In this document: positions 25,096-37,033 of the stretch, piece by piece
Layout of the letters: every line of letters starts with the position of its first letter
How positions within the stretch are numbered: position 1 is the stretch's first letter
Source of the DNA: Pomacea canaliculata
Taxonomy: Eukaryota; Mollusca; Gastropoda; Architaenioglossa; Ampullariidae
Assembly (NCBI RefSeq): GCF_003073045.1
Contig: NC_037593.1
Span: 10,154,735-10,218,734, forward strand
DNA length: 64,000 bases
Direction: 5' to 3'
The notes under the pieces: generated by a model
What the model saw: the letters and a program-made list of their open reading frames with translations, nothing else
The model's database searches: none
What the model was told of the DNA's origin: nothing
Made by a program: the position numbers and the translations under genes

Positions 25096-25281
25096 AGAAT
25101 TCACATGCCAACACATGATCAGGAATAGTGAGAATACGGTGTCACCTGCACTCTACAGTGATGTTCAGACGAGATAATAATACAACACAACAACAGCTGA
25201 ATTTAAAAATAAGTATATTTTGAAAAGAAAAAATTTTCAACCACAAATAATTAAAATATTGTTTGACATCCTCATTCTCAG

Positions 25282-25740
25282 CGTGCCAGAAAAGTCGGGT
25301 GGACCTTAGCCTTATCATCGACTCATCACAGAGCATCGGAGAGAGCAACTTCCCCATCGGCATGGACTTCGCTTTCGTCACTTTCATCGATATTGTCTGC
25401 ACTGACGATTCCTTCGTCTTCGAGTGAGAACTTTACCCTAGATATCACCCTTATTTCTCTGTCAGATTAAATGTCAGCCTAGGTCTTTTATTGTCCTCTC
25501 TTAAATATCTTTATTGCCAGCAAGTATGATAACTCCAAGGACCTGCGAGGGTCTCTCCAGGCGATAAAGGTGCTCTACATCCAGTACATATACACTGGCC
25601 AGTGATGGAAGGCACTTGACTGTGGGATAGGACAACACTGAGGGCTAGGGCTGGAGGAGACTAACTTGGTAACTTCATTGTTAATGTCTTTTGTAGTATC
25701 AGCCCCACTGCGAGTGATGCCCATGACCTACCGACAGTAA
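25282..25740 (+). pseudogene. Truncated duplicate of the vWA-2 exons
   Basis: 25282-25423 copies exon 8 of the vWA gene (DLSLIIDSSQSIGESNF retained) with the same acceptor ATTCTCAG and the same phase-2 donor, but lacks 51 bases (17 codons) in frame after GMDF. 25521-25569 copies the start of exon 9 (YDNSKDL) and then diverges, running into a stop. A segment ending TACCGACAGTAA at 25740 matches the terminal exon end TACAGGCAGTAA. Most of exon 9 and all of exon 10, including the second MIDAS aspartate, are missing. Homology continues into the 3' UTR. Confidence 0.8.
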
Positions 25741-26600
25741 CGACAGCCATCACAACATCTCAAATCTGGCAACCTTCTTTTCTCTACTTTTGTCACCACC
25801 AGCCTTCTGTGGCCCGATGCGAGTTTTCCAAGAGACAAGGATGTGCGCGAGAGAGAGAGGGAGAGAGTGAGCAATCTCTGTAAATGATTCACAGCAACAT
25901 CCAGACATCCCTTGGCTTTGAGTCAGGCTGCACACAGACTCGGCAGACAGCACTTTGATTGAACACAGAAGATGGTAGCGAAGCGAACTGGTTGTTAGTG
26001 TGATGCAAAATACGATGACCACGAGGACAGCGTTCACTACTTTCTCACTGAGATGTGTTCTCACTTTTTTTATAACCAAAACTATTCTCTTCTTGTAATG
26101 AACCACACATGAACAAAATGCTCAAGTTTTTGTTTTTATCTCGGGACGTCTGTCTGTAAAATAACAATACATGAAATATAAATGAAGATTTATATAGCAA
26201 ATTTTCTCACTCCTTTGGAGCATACTCACTGCGCTTACAACAAGAATGAAACGTGCACAACATGGACAGCATACGAAGGACTGAAGAATAAATAACAGTA
26301 CTGACGACGAATAGAAGACAAGTATAGAAAACACAAAGAGGTACCGAGTAACAACAACTAAGAAATGTCTGAAACGTGTGTGTAATGTTTTCGGAAGTGT
26401 AAAGCAGTAGAAGAACGATTGGTGAGTGTTCCGTTGTTGATCGTGTGATGCAGTTTTGGGAGCATTATTAGGAGTGATGTCATGATAGTATCCAGTGTGA
26501 GCACACAATTACACTTCCAGGCATCGCACGTGATCAATCATGGTAGTCATGACACAATTATGGCACATCAAAAGTCACGATATTTTTATGTACACGAATA
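25741..26600 (+). repeat. Duplicated 3' flank of the vWA gene
   Basis: Ordered blocks CGACAGCCATCACA, TTCTTTTCTCTACTTTTGTCA, ACCAGCCTTCTG, CACAGAAGATGG and GACAGCGTTCACT match 21796-22060. A later block, CATCGCACGTGATCAATCA near 26520, matches GTCGCACATGATCAGTCAC near 22516. Spacing differs by insertions. The duplication therefore extends well beyond the exons. Confidence 0.7.
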
Positions 26601-28717
26601 TTAACAGTTTTCTGTTTGAACTGACATTGCCATTTGCAAATCTTCACATGTGCACACACGTATATATATATAAATATCCACATATCCACTCAAACTTGCT
26701 TACAAGCACAAAGGCGCTAATACGCAGACACGCTACTTTTCCCACATACCCCATTCACTCTCTCTCACACACACACACACACAAACACACCCACATGCAC
26801 TCTCTCGCGCGTACACACTCCACCCACATGCACTCTCTTCCGGATGCACAAAGCAAGCACACATACACTGCAGTCACTCATGAATACGCACTCACGCGCG
26901 GGCGCACACAGCCCGCGCTCGAATTCAGTCGCACCCCTATAACCCACATAGGAGCAGTTACGGATGCCACCCGGCGGGCACGACCTGCAGCACCGCATTT
27001 CAGACTTTTGAATCTGACCCGCGGGATGCAACCTCGACCTACACTCCAGCGCCCTCTTGCAATCACTCTAGCACAAAACCAGCATCTACACCTCAGCCTG
27101 CAAGAAATACAGCCTTGTACTGCACGTGGCACGTGGCCATTTCTTCTGCGAGTCACGTGACACCCTGTTTTTCGCAGACATCATGTATGTAATGTTCATG
27201 ACAAAACAACAAAAAAAATTAAAAAAAAACTTAGCACAACGATGTGCCACTCCAGCGTGACCATCTTTACAATTTTGCACCGAGTGTAATGTACATCATA
27301 CAAATGCTCGGCCTTTGTTCAGCGTCCACGGTGTCTATCAACATTTTCGGGCGTTTCATAATGGCGACTCTTTTCCTCTCGCCCCTGGTCGACTGTGGGT
27401 GGAGTACTGTTTCAGCTGTTTCGAAGAAATATGCTTCAGCTCTGAGGTGGTTTCTCCTCTTTTCAACCTCTGTGGTGATCGGAGTAGCAGCGACAGAATT
27501 GCCAGGACTGCTGCGCATGCGTGATCTTCGACCAGCGGAAGCGGACAGTCTGTATCACGTGACTCGTGCGCACAGACGACATTTGCTTCGTCCCTGTCAT
27601 GCACGATGTGGCGATGTTACTCGCCAGATAAACTGAGCACAGTGGAATAGGGATCAGGGGTTAACGTTAACTGGTCAGAGAAACTGCTTGCTACCCGGGT
27701 AGCGTAACGGGAATTCCCGAAGAAAGGGTGGCGCTGTACACGTGTACAGCCGAAGTCGCAAGCTTGAAGCCTACAAGAAAACTTACGAACATGAAAAGAA
27801 GAACCGGAGACAGTGAGCAAGAAGTTTTGCAGTCATTTGTATCAACGTTTGCCAAACTGTAATCGGCAAAGAACCAAAATATCTACCGTGAGACTTTCAC
27901 TGTCTCCTACTTGCCACTAACATCTACTCTCTTGATTATCACTGTCAAATGTCTAGTCTCCTGATTATCACTGTTTGCAACATCTAGTCTCTTTATTAGC
28001 ACCGATATCTACCTTCCTGATTAGCGTCGTGTAATTATTACCAGCGTCTATCACGGACTCTTCATCGCCGCTATCTAACTTTTAATCATCCGAAACTCAC
28101 AATCATCTACTCTTCTCTCATCTACTCTCCTGTGTAACATCTGTACTTCTCCGTCTCTCCTCTTAACCTCGAGTGTCTGAGTTTCAGCCTCTTGTTCTCC
28201 ACATCCAGTCTTTTGGTGTCTGTCAGGCATCTAGCATCCGTGCAGTGACCTTTGATCCTATATCCTGACATTCAGTCCTGCCCTCGACACTGTACACACC
28301 CAGCTCGTGTTCCTCCCTAGTTCCACGGAAGGAGAGTCCTCTGCAGGCGAAGGGTAAGGGGTTCATTTCTTACCAAGTGTGGGAGTGTTCGGCCACCTCA
28401 GTGTGGCAGAGTGTTCAGGGTGCACGCGTTCTTCCTGGTAAGGGGTGTGGTTGGGCAGGGAGACAAGGGTGGAGTAGGAAGCGCTCACTTACAAGCGTCA
28501 GACGGGAGAAAACAAAAAAAGCTACAATTGCCTGCCATAGGGCCGCCTCAAAGTGTAAGGGAGCCGCCGCCTGTAACACCTTGCGCACGCGCACTCGCAC
28601 TGTGTCCGCCACTCGACTGATCACGTGAGAGGGTGTGTGTCATGACATGACGTGACGTAGAGTGACGCGGCGCCCAGGACAGAACGAATGTCGCCACACA
28701 AAGCCTCTGCGTCACGC
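26600..28717. other. Gene-free interval with simple repeats
   Basis: Contains (CA)n and TCTCTC-rich simple sequence at about 26640-26860, which alone creates the His/Thr-rich open frame at 26540-27160. Between 27900 and 28240 a degenerate tandem motif resembling ACATCTAGTCTCCTGATTATCACTGT recurs at roughly 30-base spacing. AATAAA on the minus strand near 27990 could serve the minus-strand gene at 28718. No gene is supported. Confidence 0.5.
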
Positions 28718-31700
28718 CTAGTTGTTGTAGTTGTGCTTGGTGTAGTCGCAGTAGCACCCGAGCTTGAATTTCTGGAACATGACGCCGCGCCCTTTGATCT
28801 TCACGCGGCGGTACTGGCTGTGCGCCCGGCACAGGCCCGTCGTCGAGTTGCGTCTGGGGTTTCTATCCTTGCAATGGGGGCCACATTCATTGCAGCGTGT
28901 CTGCAGGATGAAGACAGGCTGGCGGTTGAAGTCCACCGTCAGCTCCGCCACCGAGGGACAGTACTTCTCTATAGCCTCGTCTGCAGACACATGCACAACG
29001 TAGTGATGTTAGAATAGTTCACATGTATAAGTTGGATAACATACCGACATATATATATATGGGTTTGGGTCGGATCAGACCTATAGGTTGGAGCAAAACC
29101 TGATATATCTGGAACACTAGGTTGACACATTGTCAGGTTGAACTATCATAACGACATTTTTGTGACGTTAGTTCGACTCACAGTGTTAGGTTAGATCATA
29201 GACTGACATATCTGGTTCACTGGGTTAACTACCAAATTTTAGGCTGGATCATAAGAAAATTGGGACATAGAGTCGGATCAGACAGATACGTTGGAACAAA
29301 AGCTGACGTAATTTGGACGTTAGGTTGGCTAACACACGTGACTGGACACTTTTGTGAAGTGGTTATGCTCAAATGTGTTAGGTTGTCTCTTACTTTGACA
29401 TGCTTGGTACACTGGGTTGACACGCACGTTTTAGGTTAGATCATTAACATGAAATATTCGGGACACTAACTTGGATCACACGTGAAGTTGGATGATAATA
29501 TTGATATATGTGTGATTACTTTATAGCATTAGCATTTACAGCTTAGTACACGTTGCGGTGGATCGTCTATTTATATATTTGATTAGGTTGGTTCATGCAT
29601 TAAGTTGCATTATCGTTTCATGTCATAAAAGATTGTTAAATTTGATTTTATACGGACGTTTTTGTGGCATTAAGTTATCAAATTAAAAATGGACGCTGTT
29701 GCAATATGGCCTATGGATACCTCTATGTATGTGGGAGAAAAAAAAATATATTCTTTGCTTACTTTACGCAACACCAGAGCAATCGTCATGGCACACCTGT
29801 AAGGCTCATGGCCAAAAAGCGGGCCTGTTAAGTACAACTTCAAATGGTCTGTAAAAACTGCACAGCATATCTGTTACTCAAATTAGCCATGTATTGTGCT
29901 TGCAGAGCGGGGTAGGTGGGGATTGGTGTTCGACACCGAGCCAGTAACAAAGGCAATATCACGGCAAGGCAGCCAGCCATGTAAATAGATGCCATATGCA
30001 GAACAAGAAGAGTATGCACGAGACGAAAGGTGAAACCAGGGCAGCCAACCCTAACTGTCTGTGACATCCAGTCAAATGTATCGCATGCCTTAGTCCACTC
30101 GACCCTGTCATGACCATAACGCCCCATGTATACATCGTCCTAACACCGAAAGTCGAATCGTCCCAGGCCCAAAAGACGAATCGATTACCGATGACAGGAG
30201 TAGTTGTTAACATCAAATATTAGCCCCATCTTAATAGACACAAATGGCCGCTTTGCGATACACATTCTGAGAACAAATCTCACAATGGCGCAAACACGAG
30301 ATTTTCTCGTAAATCCTTTGTCATCATTGTTCTTTACCTTGGAGATTCGTATTAAATCCGTATGCAAACATTTGGTTAGCATGAAACAGGTATTATTGTT
30401 CTGGCATTCTTTCAGCCGGACCGACTCAACTCAAACGGAATATTAGGGATTTGGGGCGGGTTATTATCTCCCTTACAAGAATAGGAAGACGCATTTACGT
30501 CCCTTACGTTTGTAACTTTCCGGTCCCACCGAGCGTTTTAAGACGGACAAAATTTGTGTGAGACCTCTTTGATTTGATAGCTACTAGGAACTAGAGGGAT
30601 GAGGCGTTTTTGTATCTACTTGTTATTCTGATATGTGTAAACAAGGATATTCAAAGCTTGCATCTTACTACCTACATTCTGACTTTATGGCAAGACCTCT
30701 GGAACACCCTCCATCAAAATAAATTATTCGCCACTCTTCCCTGTCTTTCTGACCGCCCACCTTTGTGTCACACCACAAGGCGGGAGGAGGTGGTCCTCAC
30801 AAGACTAAAGATAGGACACACGTATGCCACGCAAGGATACCTCTTGCGAGGGAAGCAACCACCAGGTTGCCCCTGGTGTAAGGGACATCTCAACGTTCTA
30901 CACTTTCTAATAACATGTCCAGAGCTCCAGACCATCCGACGACAGTGTTTTACAATAAACTCAGTATACATCTTATTTAGGTCCGTCCCATCGGCAGCTA
31001 TTTGTGGTTTTTTAAAAAAGATAGGACTCTTTCATCAAATATAATTTTTCACAGTTTGATATAGCTCATTTAATTTCTGGGGTGTTGGTGGCCTTTTTGG
31101 GCTCCACCACCCTTTTTACACCACCTTTTTTCTTTAACATTTAGTTCATTTATTATCCTGATTTGTTTTTAAGATTAATAACTAGAGAACTATCTTGAAA
31201 CTTTTAAACTTTTAAACGCAAAAATCCCTTTTATTGCCATGATATAGCCTTAGTTGCTGGCATGGCATAAAATTCCAAAAAACAAACAAACTTGCATCTG
31301 ATTTTCCTTGTGTTGTCTTTCTCATGTTTCAGAGGATATAACTGATATTGAGATTGCATGTTCTGTTCAGCTTTCCATCTGTTTACTTTTTCAGGCTTGC
31401 TTGGTAACAGTAAACAAAGTAACTCCAACATATCAATGTTTGTTGTTGTCTGTACAAACTTTATTCACTATTTCATGTGAATAAAATGTATAAGCACACA
31501 TGCACATGAAAAACATGTATACCATGAAACAAAACTAGTATTTTAGCATGCTAATATAGATGAGTCTTGGTTCAGTGGAGAATACAGCTTTCTCAGTACA
31601 TTATGGACTTCCTCGTCTGTACAATACTGAAATACCTCTGTCAGCTTTGTGGGCCTTAAACACAGTCGTGCACTATATTACACTTTCACCATGTGATGAA

Positions 31701-34305
31701 AGAGATATTACACTCATGCCAATCTTAAGCAGAATACCCACATACCCCTGCATAAAAAAATTCACTAAAATGAGCAAAACAGACTTAAAAGTTATTAGAA
31801 ATCAAACAGAAAAATTATCTCAACATATGCTAAATTACCATTTATTTCTGACGAAAGTGTCGCAGGCCTTGCTTCGCTTACCTGCAGAAAAACATATTTC
31901 CTAATAATAATAAGAAGAAGAGGTATAATTTATCATGCCCTTTACCACCCATTTAAAGCGAGCTAAGTGCGCTTTCCAAAAATACTGCTACAACACAAAA
32001 TGTAATATCATTGTAAATACTTTGACTGATATATAGTTGATTCATGATAAAGCAGATCCATGATGTGAGGTCAGCAAAATAAATACTTAATAAATCCGTA
32101 ATTTTACAAAGGGCATCAAAGCTGCCCTGTCACACTCAGGTCAAAGAAGGTTGGTGGCTATGGCTTTAACTGAAAAAAATCGACAGTCAAGTAGCAGGTT
32201 TAAAAGTTGCAGAGGAAAGAGCCCCATATGCATTGAAACAGTTCAATATAAGGTTGAAGTACAGGAAAACATAGGAAACTAAACTTTAAAAAATAATACA
32301 GATGACTGCACAAGAAAGAAAAACTCAGAGCCAGCCTCCCACCTACTAATCGAGTCAGGCAAAGGGACATCCTTGAACTATTATGCTTTAAATTTTGTAA
32401 ATATTAATTAGCCTTAACAGAACAAAGCTAGCTTAGTGGCTTCATATCAAAACTACTTCTCTGATGCTGGCCAGTGAATGTCAGTTAACAGCCAACATTA
32501 TCAGGCAGATAATCAAGTTTTTATCACAAAATGAATCGTAAACTCACCACTGAAGTCTGGCAGCAAACAGTGAAGGTATTGTCGGGTATCTTTTCCTGGG
32601 AACCGCTCTCATTAAGAGCGCAGAACAAAGGGAACTGTTTCATGTGTAAATAAGCTTCTTCAACACCAGTTTTATTCTCGCCTTTAACAGATTTTCCACC
32701 GTCTGGTCTGCCGAGAATCGATGGAGAGAAATCTTCTTCCCATCTACAACCACACCACCAGTGTTCTGACAGACACAGTAGCAGTGGTCGCTGTTCTGAC
32801 TGTTTTTATTTGTTTATTGTTTTTGTAAGCCCGTGTTCACATCACTTTTCCTTAGTACGTCAACACGCCGTAGGGCCCGGAAGATGCAAATAAACAAACA
32901 AATCTCCACATACGAGAGATGGAAAGGGACAATAACTATGTGAAACTAGCTCCGCCGAACCACTCGAACAGCCGGGGTGACAAGGTTTTCAAAAATGACC
33001 GTTCTCCGCTCATTGTAGTCTCTTTTCTTCTCACATCAGTCGACTGTGCTTCATTAACCACCTTTTGCAGAAGTCACGTGTTTATAAAAATACGATTCTT
33101 GTGACCGACTATTCGTGCTTTTGTAAGACTTTTTATAGAAAAAATGTTTAAAAACAATAACTAGTGCATTTTAAGGCAGCGGCTTTGTCTACCCTGGTAC
33201 ATGTGTATTGATCCATTACACTTACCTTAGTTGCCCTACAAATCTTCAGTCAAGCGTAACAATGGCAGAATAAGCAAGCAAGACCGAAAACGACAAAGAA
33301 AGGCATTAGAATGTGATTTTTAAGAGCTTTATATTAAATATTGAAATAAATGATCTTCAGTCTATAGGTGTTTGAAGTCATGGTTCGTGGAATGAAAGCA
33401 GACTGATCGATTTTCTTACTACGACCTTCTCAGTCACGACCGGACTCGGGTGGATTATAGCAAGTCTTATTAGGGAGGGTTTACTCCATCTAGTTAGGTT
33501 ATCTTGTGCACGTTAGTATAAATAGTTTGGTTCACATGAGTATCAAGACACAAATACAGGGGGTAAAATTACGAACGAACACACACACACACTTTCTCTC
33601 ACACGTAAACACGCGCGCGCATGTATGCACACGTGTACAGATGCACAAAAAGAATGTGAGACAGGACACATAAGGACTGGTTCTTGCCATTACACCTTAA
33701 GTATAAACACATCTCAATTAAACATACAGAACAACACGGCTGACCGAGTCCTCACACCAGCAAACCCTGACAACACGGTAGAGTCCTCCCGGAGAGAAAG
33801 CATGACGTAATGGGAAAGCTATGCGTTGTGAAAAGGTGGAGAGAGGGAGCGGCGGCGGAGGAGGAGGAGGTAGTATGAGGAAGCGGGTGCATTTTGGGAA
33901 CGCGACAGAATCGTGGGAAAGCCCTAAGGGGTGGGGGAAAGCGATAGGAAGGGAAGGGCAATGTTAGAAGGCGGTAGATGTGGAGGCGTTGTGGGAAAAT
34001 GCAGGAGTGCGCGGTGTCATGACAACGCAAGGTGCTGTGCAGCGGCGCATGTACATACCTCTAGGTGGTTTGTGGCAGCTGCTGTTCTTGATGATCCAGG
34101 TGAAGTTGGGAGAGTCGTTGTACAACTTGCCGTCTTCCATTACTAGGTGCAGCACTTCCTTCAACTGCAGCAGGCTGGTGTCGATGCCATCCACGAAAAG
34201 CTTCTTGGGCTCGACACTGGAAGGCCACAGCACGACGATCAGGACCAGCAGAAGACAGCCCTGCACACGGCCCCCCGAAAGGGTCAGGGAGGCCACGGTG
34301 CAATC
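28718..34305 (-). CDS. PTTH/Trunk-like secreted cystine-knot growth factor (start exon uncertain)
   Basis: Two firm exons: 34305-34059 (acceptor ctgtgtgcag, donor gtatgt, phase 1) and 28980-28718 (acceptor gtgtctgcag, stop TAG). They join as HKPPR-D-EAIEKY. The product has a hydrophobic leader (GCLLLVLIVVLWPSS), a spacer with sequons NFT and NSS, and a C-terminal domain with seven cysteines: YC, TRCNECGPHC, GLC and GCYC, plus a sequon NST; an eighth cysteine (SSC) lies just before the splice. The order P.FI.TR.CN, C....C, C.....Y..V.I..R, then F.L.C.C..Y near the end fits insect PTTH and Trunk, Torso receptor ligands. IL-17-like knots (R.P..I..A.C.C..C ... VGC.C) are the main alternative. The start Met is either in an upstream exon (ATG at 36102-36100 followed at once by gtaact) or unspliced at 34353. 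The family call is from remembered motifs. Confidence 0.62.
29030..29480 (-). repeat. Degenerate minisatellite beside the cystine-knot exon
   Basis: On the plus strand, a motif like AGGTTGGATCATAA...TGACATATCTGG.ACACTAGGTTGA recurs about ten times at 30-45 base spacing, with GGTTGGA, GGTTGAAC, GGTTAGATC and GGCTGGATC variants. Individual copies are much diverged and registers shift. Confidence 0.6.
29905..30060 (+). repeat. Dispersed repeat family D, copy 2
   Basis: GACACCGAGCCAGTAAC, AATATCACGGCAAGGCAGCC, ATGTAAATAGATGCCATATG and AGAAC..GAGTATGC match copy 1 at 22305 in the same order and strand. Confidence 0.6.
30600..31200 (+). mobile_element. 3' end of an I/Nimbus-like or related LINE
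   Basis: The frame ending at 31044 reads RREEVVLTRLKIGHTYATQ, then PPGCPWCKGHLNVLHFLITC and PELQTIRR. The series R.E.VLTRL.IGHT...YLL....PP.C..C...L.V.H.L..CP...R is the conserved RNase H/zinc-knuckle C-terminus of LINEs of the I/Jockey type. Downstream, GGTGTTGGTGGCCTTTTTGGGCTCC fits a LINE 3' UTR. The catalytic RT is absent, so this is a 5'-truncated insertion. Confidence 0.78.
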
Positions 34306-35611
34306 CTGCACACAGAGAAAGCTAGTGACAATAAGAAATGGCAGGACAAGCATTCCCTCACAGGAAACGTAGCAGGTTTTCATCAAAAAAAAAAAAAAAA
34401 AAAAAAATGAAAACGATGACCGCTGGGTATCACTGCGCATGTCAGAGAGTAATGAGGGGAAATTACAACTGAAGTGAGACCTCTGCATGTCCCGAACAGA
34501 TCCGTACCATTGTAGGTGTCTATATTCTGAGTTCGATTTAGTTCACTGTCACATATTTTACCAACAAGGAAGAAATATATCGGTTGGGGCAGCTCTGATA
34601 AACGAACCGGTAAAACGGTTTGAGTAGGTTTACGTTTAGCTCCATAAAATACGGGGTTTTAGCCGCTGTCTGCGGGTACTCCATTTAACCACCTCGGATA
34701 GGGTAACAGGCTGGGTAACCACATTTTGACAGCTCGTCAACATCTGTTCATCAACACATGTTCAACACAGATTTATCGCACGTCAACAGTCGTGACGTGG
34801 ACACGTGACCCTCCTACTCCTTCCAAGGGACAAGCAAAGTTAAATGGTACGTTTGGCTTAAATGATAGAAACTCACTTTCTGAATCATGCTCCATCAAAT
34901 TTCAGGTTACAGAGGAATCATTTACTGACAACCGTGTCTAAAACACAACTTCGGACGGCGCATGAATGCCGCCATGTTTGCGGACTCCTTCGTGAAAGAA
35001 AAAAGAAAACAAACGGACTCCAATCCGTGACGTAGGTGGACCCACTGGACAAGAAAAGTGTCGAGCGATGCTGGGATGCTGTTAGTAATCTTGCTCACTA
35101 GCCAGTGCAACCTTGGTTTCTAGCTAACACAGGAAGCGCTTGCAGTCTGGGGAAAGGCAGAATTTGCGGGACTTGACATAATTGCCTCCTACTACTTTGC
35201 CCTACAATCTAAATAAAGAAGTATGTATAAATAAATGTGTAGATAGTCCCTCGTGATTGCGCCGTGTACTGTAAATGTCATCCATTCAATCTCTCCAGCC
35301 AGCCGTCAAGTCCTATCTACCCCAGCACTTAGTGTAACCTAATATACCGTGCGGCACGAGGTGGATCCAGCGCCTGTCCCCGCTAATAACTAAAAACTCT
35401 TAATCTGTGCGTTGGGCCTCCTGCAGCGATACCGCAACGGTGATTTGTATTTGTTTAGACAGAATCAGCTAGAGCTAGAGTTTATAATTTACTCTGGAAA
35501 CAGTCTATTCGTCCCGACACCCTCAGTAAGGTGTCTTCCAGTGTCCCCAGTGTTCCAGTGTTCAGATGTCCCCAGTTCAAGACTTTTGCTGGCACCGGTA
35601 CGTACTTGCAT

Positions 35612-35690
35612 ATAATAATAAATAATAATAAATACAAAATTTGTAAAGCGCATGCTCACACTCCTAAGAAGCATGCTGTTAGCGCCTAAG
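35612..35690 (-). repeat. (TAA)n with retroposon tail, second copy
   Basis: TAATAATAAATAATAATAAA followed by TACAAAATTTGTAAAGCGC and ATGCTCACACTCCTAAG matches the flank at 23838-23880, showing a shared element end. Confidence 0.55.
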
Positions 35691-35840
35691 AACAACAACA
35701 AAACATGGACATCACGGAAGGACAGGAAAACAAACAAGTACAGCTAAATATATCATCTGACTAAGGTTACGACCCGAAACTGCGATGGTCCACCCCATTG
35801 TGAAGGACAAGGCTGGGTAGAACTATTAGACCGTAGCGAG

Positions 35841-35917
35841 TAAAACACAAACATGAAAAGTAAACACAAACATGCAAAGTAAACACAAACATACAAAGTA
35901 AACATAAACATCCAAAT
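35841..35917 (+). repeat. 19-bp tandem repeat, about four copies
   Basis: The unit ACAAACATGCAAAGTAAAC recurs in perfect 19-base register with one or two changes per copy, the last copy being the most diverged. Confidence 0.8.
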
Positions 35918-36099
35918 GCACCCAGTTCCGGACAGGAGTTTAGTCAGAACAGCACAAGTGCAACACTACTAAAGAGAATCTTTGCAGAGAAGAAAGTAAC
36001 TTGCAGGACAGCCGAGACGACAGACAATCGAGGAACACGAGATGCATTACAGTAATTAAGAAGAGCTTGGAAAAAAGAAAAAAAAGCCGCTCAAGTTAC

Positions 36100-36102
36100 C
36101 AT
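36100..36102 (-). CDS. Candidate start codon exon end for the PTTH/Trunk-like gene
   Basis: On the minus strand GGCAGCC ATG is followed immediately by gtaactt. Splicing to 34305 in phase 0 gives M-DCTVASLTLSGG and a normal signal peptide leader. The exon's 5' end is unknown. The competing start at 34353 gives another hydrophobic N-terminus (MLVLPFLIVTSFLC) without an intron. Neither can be chosen from sequence alone. Confidence 0.33.
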
Positions 36103-36544
36103 GGCTGCCCACGATTTGCTCTTATCCAGACCGTGGATGCTGTTGCACTGCTGGCCTCGCGTGACAAACACAAATGATGTTGATGAGGACCATCGTCCCC
36201 GTGGCTTTGCCCTCGTCTGGCGAATGAAAGCGCACCTGAGCACGTCACTCAAGGTCAGGCAATTCGACACTAGTGGCTCGCAGGTAGGAGACAGACAGAC
36301 ATGGCGAGCTTCGCCCTTGTGGCGGGTGGAGTGAGCGGGTTTCCAGTGGGGAAGGGCTGGGGTGGAGGACGGCGGGGTTCAAAGGGACTGTTCGCAGAGT
36401 GAGGTTGTGCGTGTGAGAGAAATTCCTGGACACAATGTCTGGAGGGCAGCGGAGAAATGTGATAGGTCAGGATTACCTACTGTCACAATTAGCACTTCTT
36501 GCAGACGCGTAGTTGGCGCCACAGTGCGGGACTTTTTTCACTAC

Positions 36545-36680
36545 GCGCGCACGAGCACACACACACACATCCACAGGCACACATACACAAACACATCCAC
36601 AGGCACACATGTTATAACACACACGCACACATGCACAGGCACACATATTATATAACACACACAGGCACACACACGCACAC
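36545..36680 (+). repeat. (CA)n-rich simple sequence
   Basis: Interrupted CACACA and ACACATGCACAGGCACACAT units produce the His/Thr-rich and Cys/Val-rich open frames on the two strands. No gene is supported. Confidence 0.8.
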
Positions 36681-37033
36681 ACAGAGTGATGCCTGTAGAG
36701 AGAAGGTAGGCACGCATGCGTGCGTGCAGTATCATATTTATAAGCAGCAGCCAAACAAATATTTTCACTACGCGCTCGTGTATATATATACAGATACAAA
36801 CAAACATGTTCATGCATACATAAACACACATTCAGTACCTCGCAGTCATCTAGAAATATACAGTCTGTACCTACAGTTAGTAATGAAAACTATGTGTATG
36901 TATATAGATAAAATCAAAGCGTACCTGCAATTTTCAGCAATCATACATACACAACCGAACTGTACCTGTGGTACAAATGGATCACAGACATATGCAATCA
37001 AACTGTAATTGCTATACTAAGCAGTTCATATAT

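Larger units (their letters stand above)
28981..34058 (-). other. Intron of the PTTH/Trunk-like gene, repeat-rich
   Basis: A 5.1-kb phase 1 intron. It holds a degenerate minisatellite (29030-29480), a copy of dispersed repeat D (29905-30060), a LINE 3' fragment in the opposite orientation (30600-31200), a TAA-rich retroposon tail near 31905, a possible exon on the minus strand at 32567-32750 that I do not trust, (CA)n at 33580-33620 and a GGAGGA purine run near 33850-33880. Confidence 0.55.

Noticed and set aside
26540..27160. 206-codon open frame, plus strand
   Set aside because: Composition follows (CA)n and TCTC simple repeats; it has no domain and no splice context, and overlapping frames on the minus strand are equally open.
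32567..32763. Minus-strand open stretch with donor gtgagt near 32566
   Set aside because: Two different frames are open after acceptor-like CTGTCAG near 32770 and neither resembles a known protein; no partner exon was found.
34061..34303. 80-codon alternative frame overlapping the cystine-knot leader exon
   Set aside because: It ends in a stop just before the donor and has no hydrophobic leader; the other frame fits phase and family.
36499..37008. 169-codon frame rich in His and Thr
   Set aside because: Generated by (CA)n sequence.
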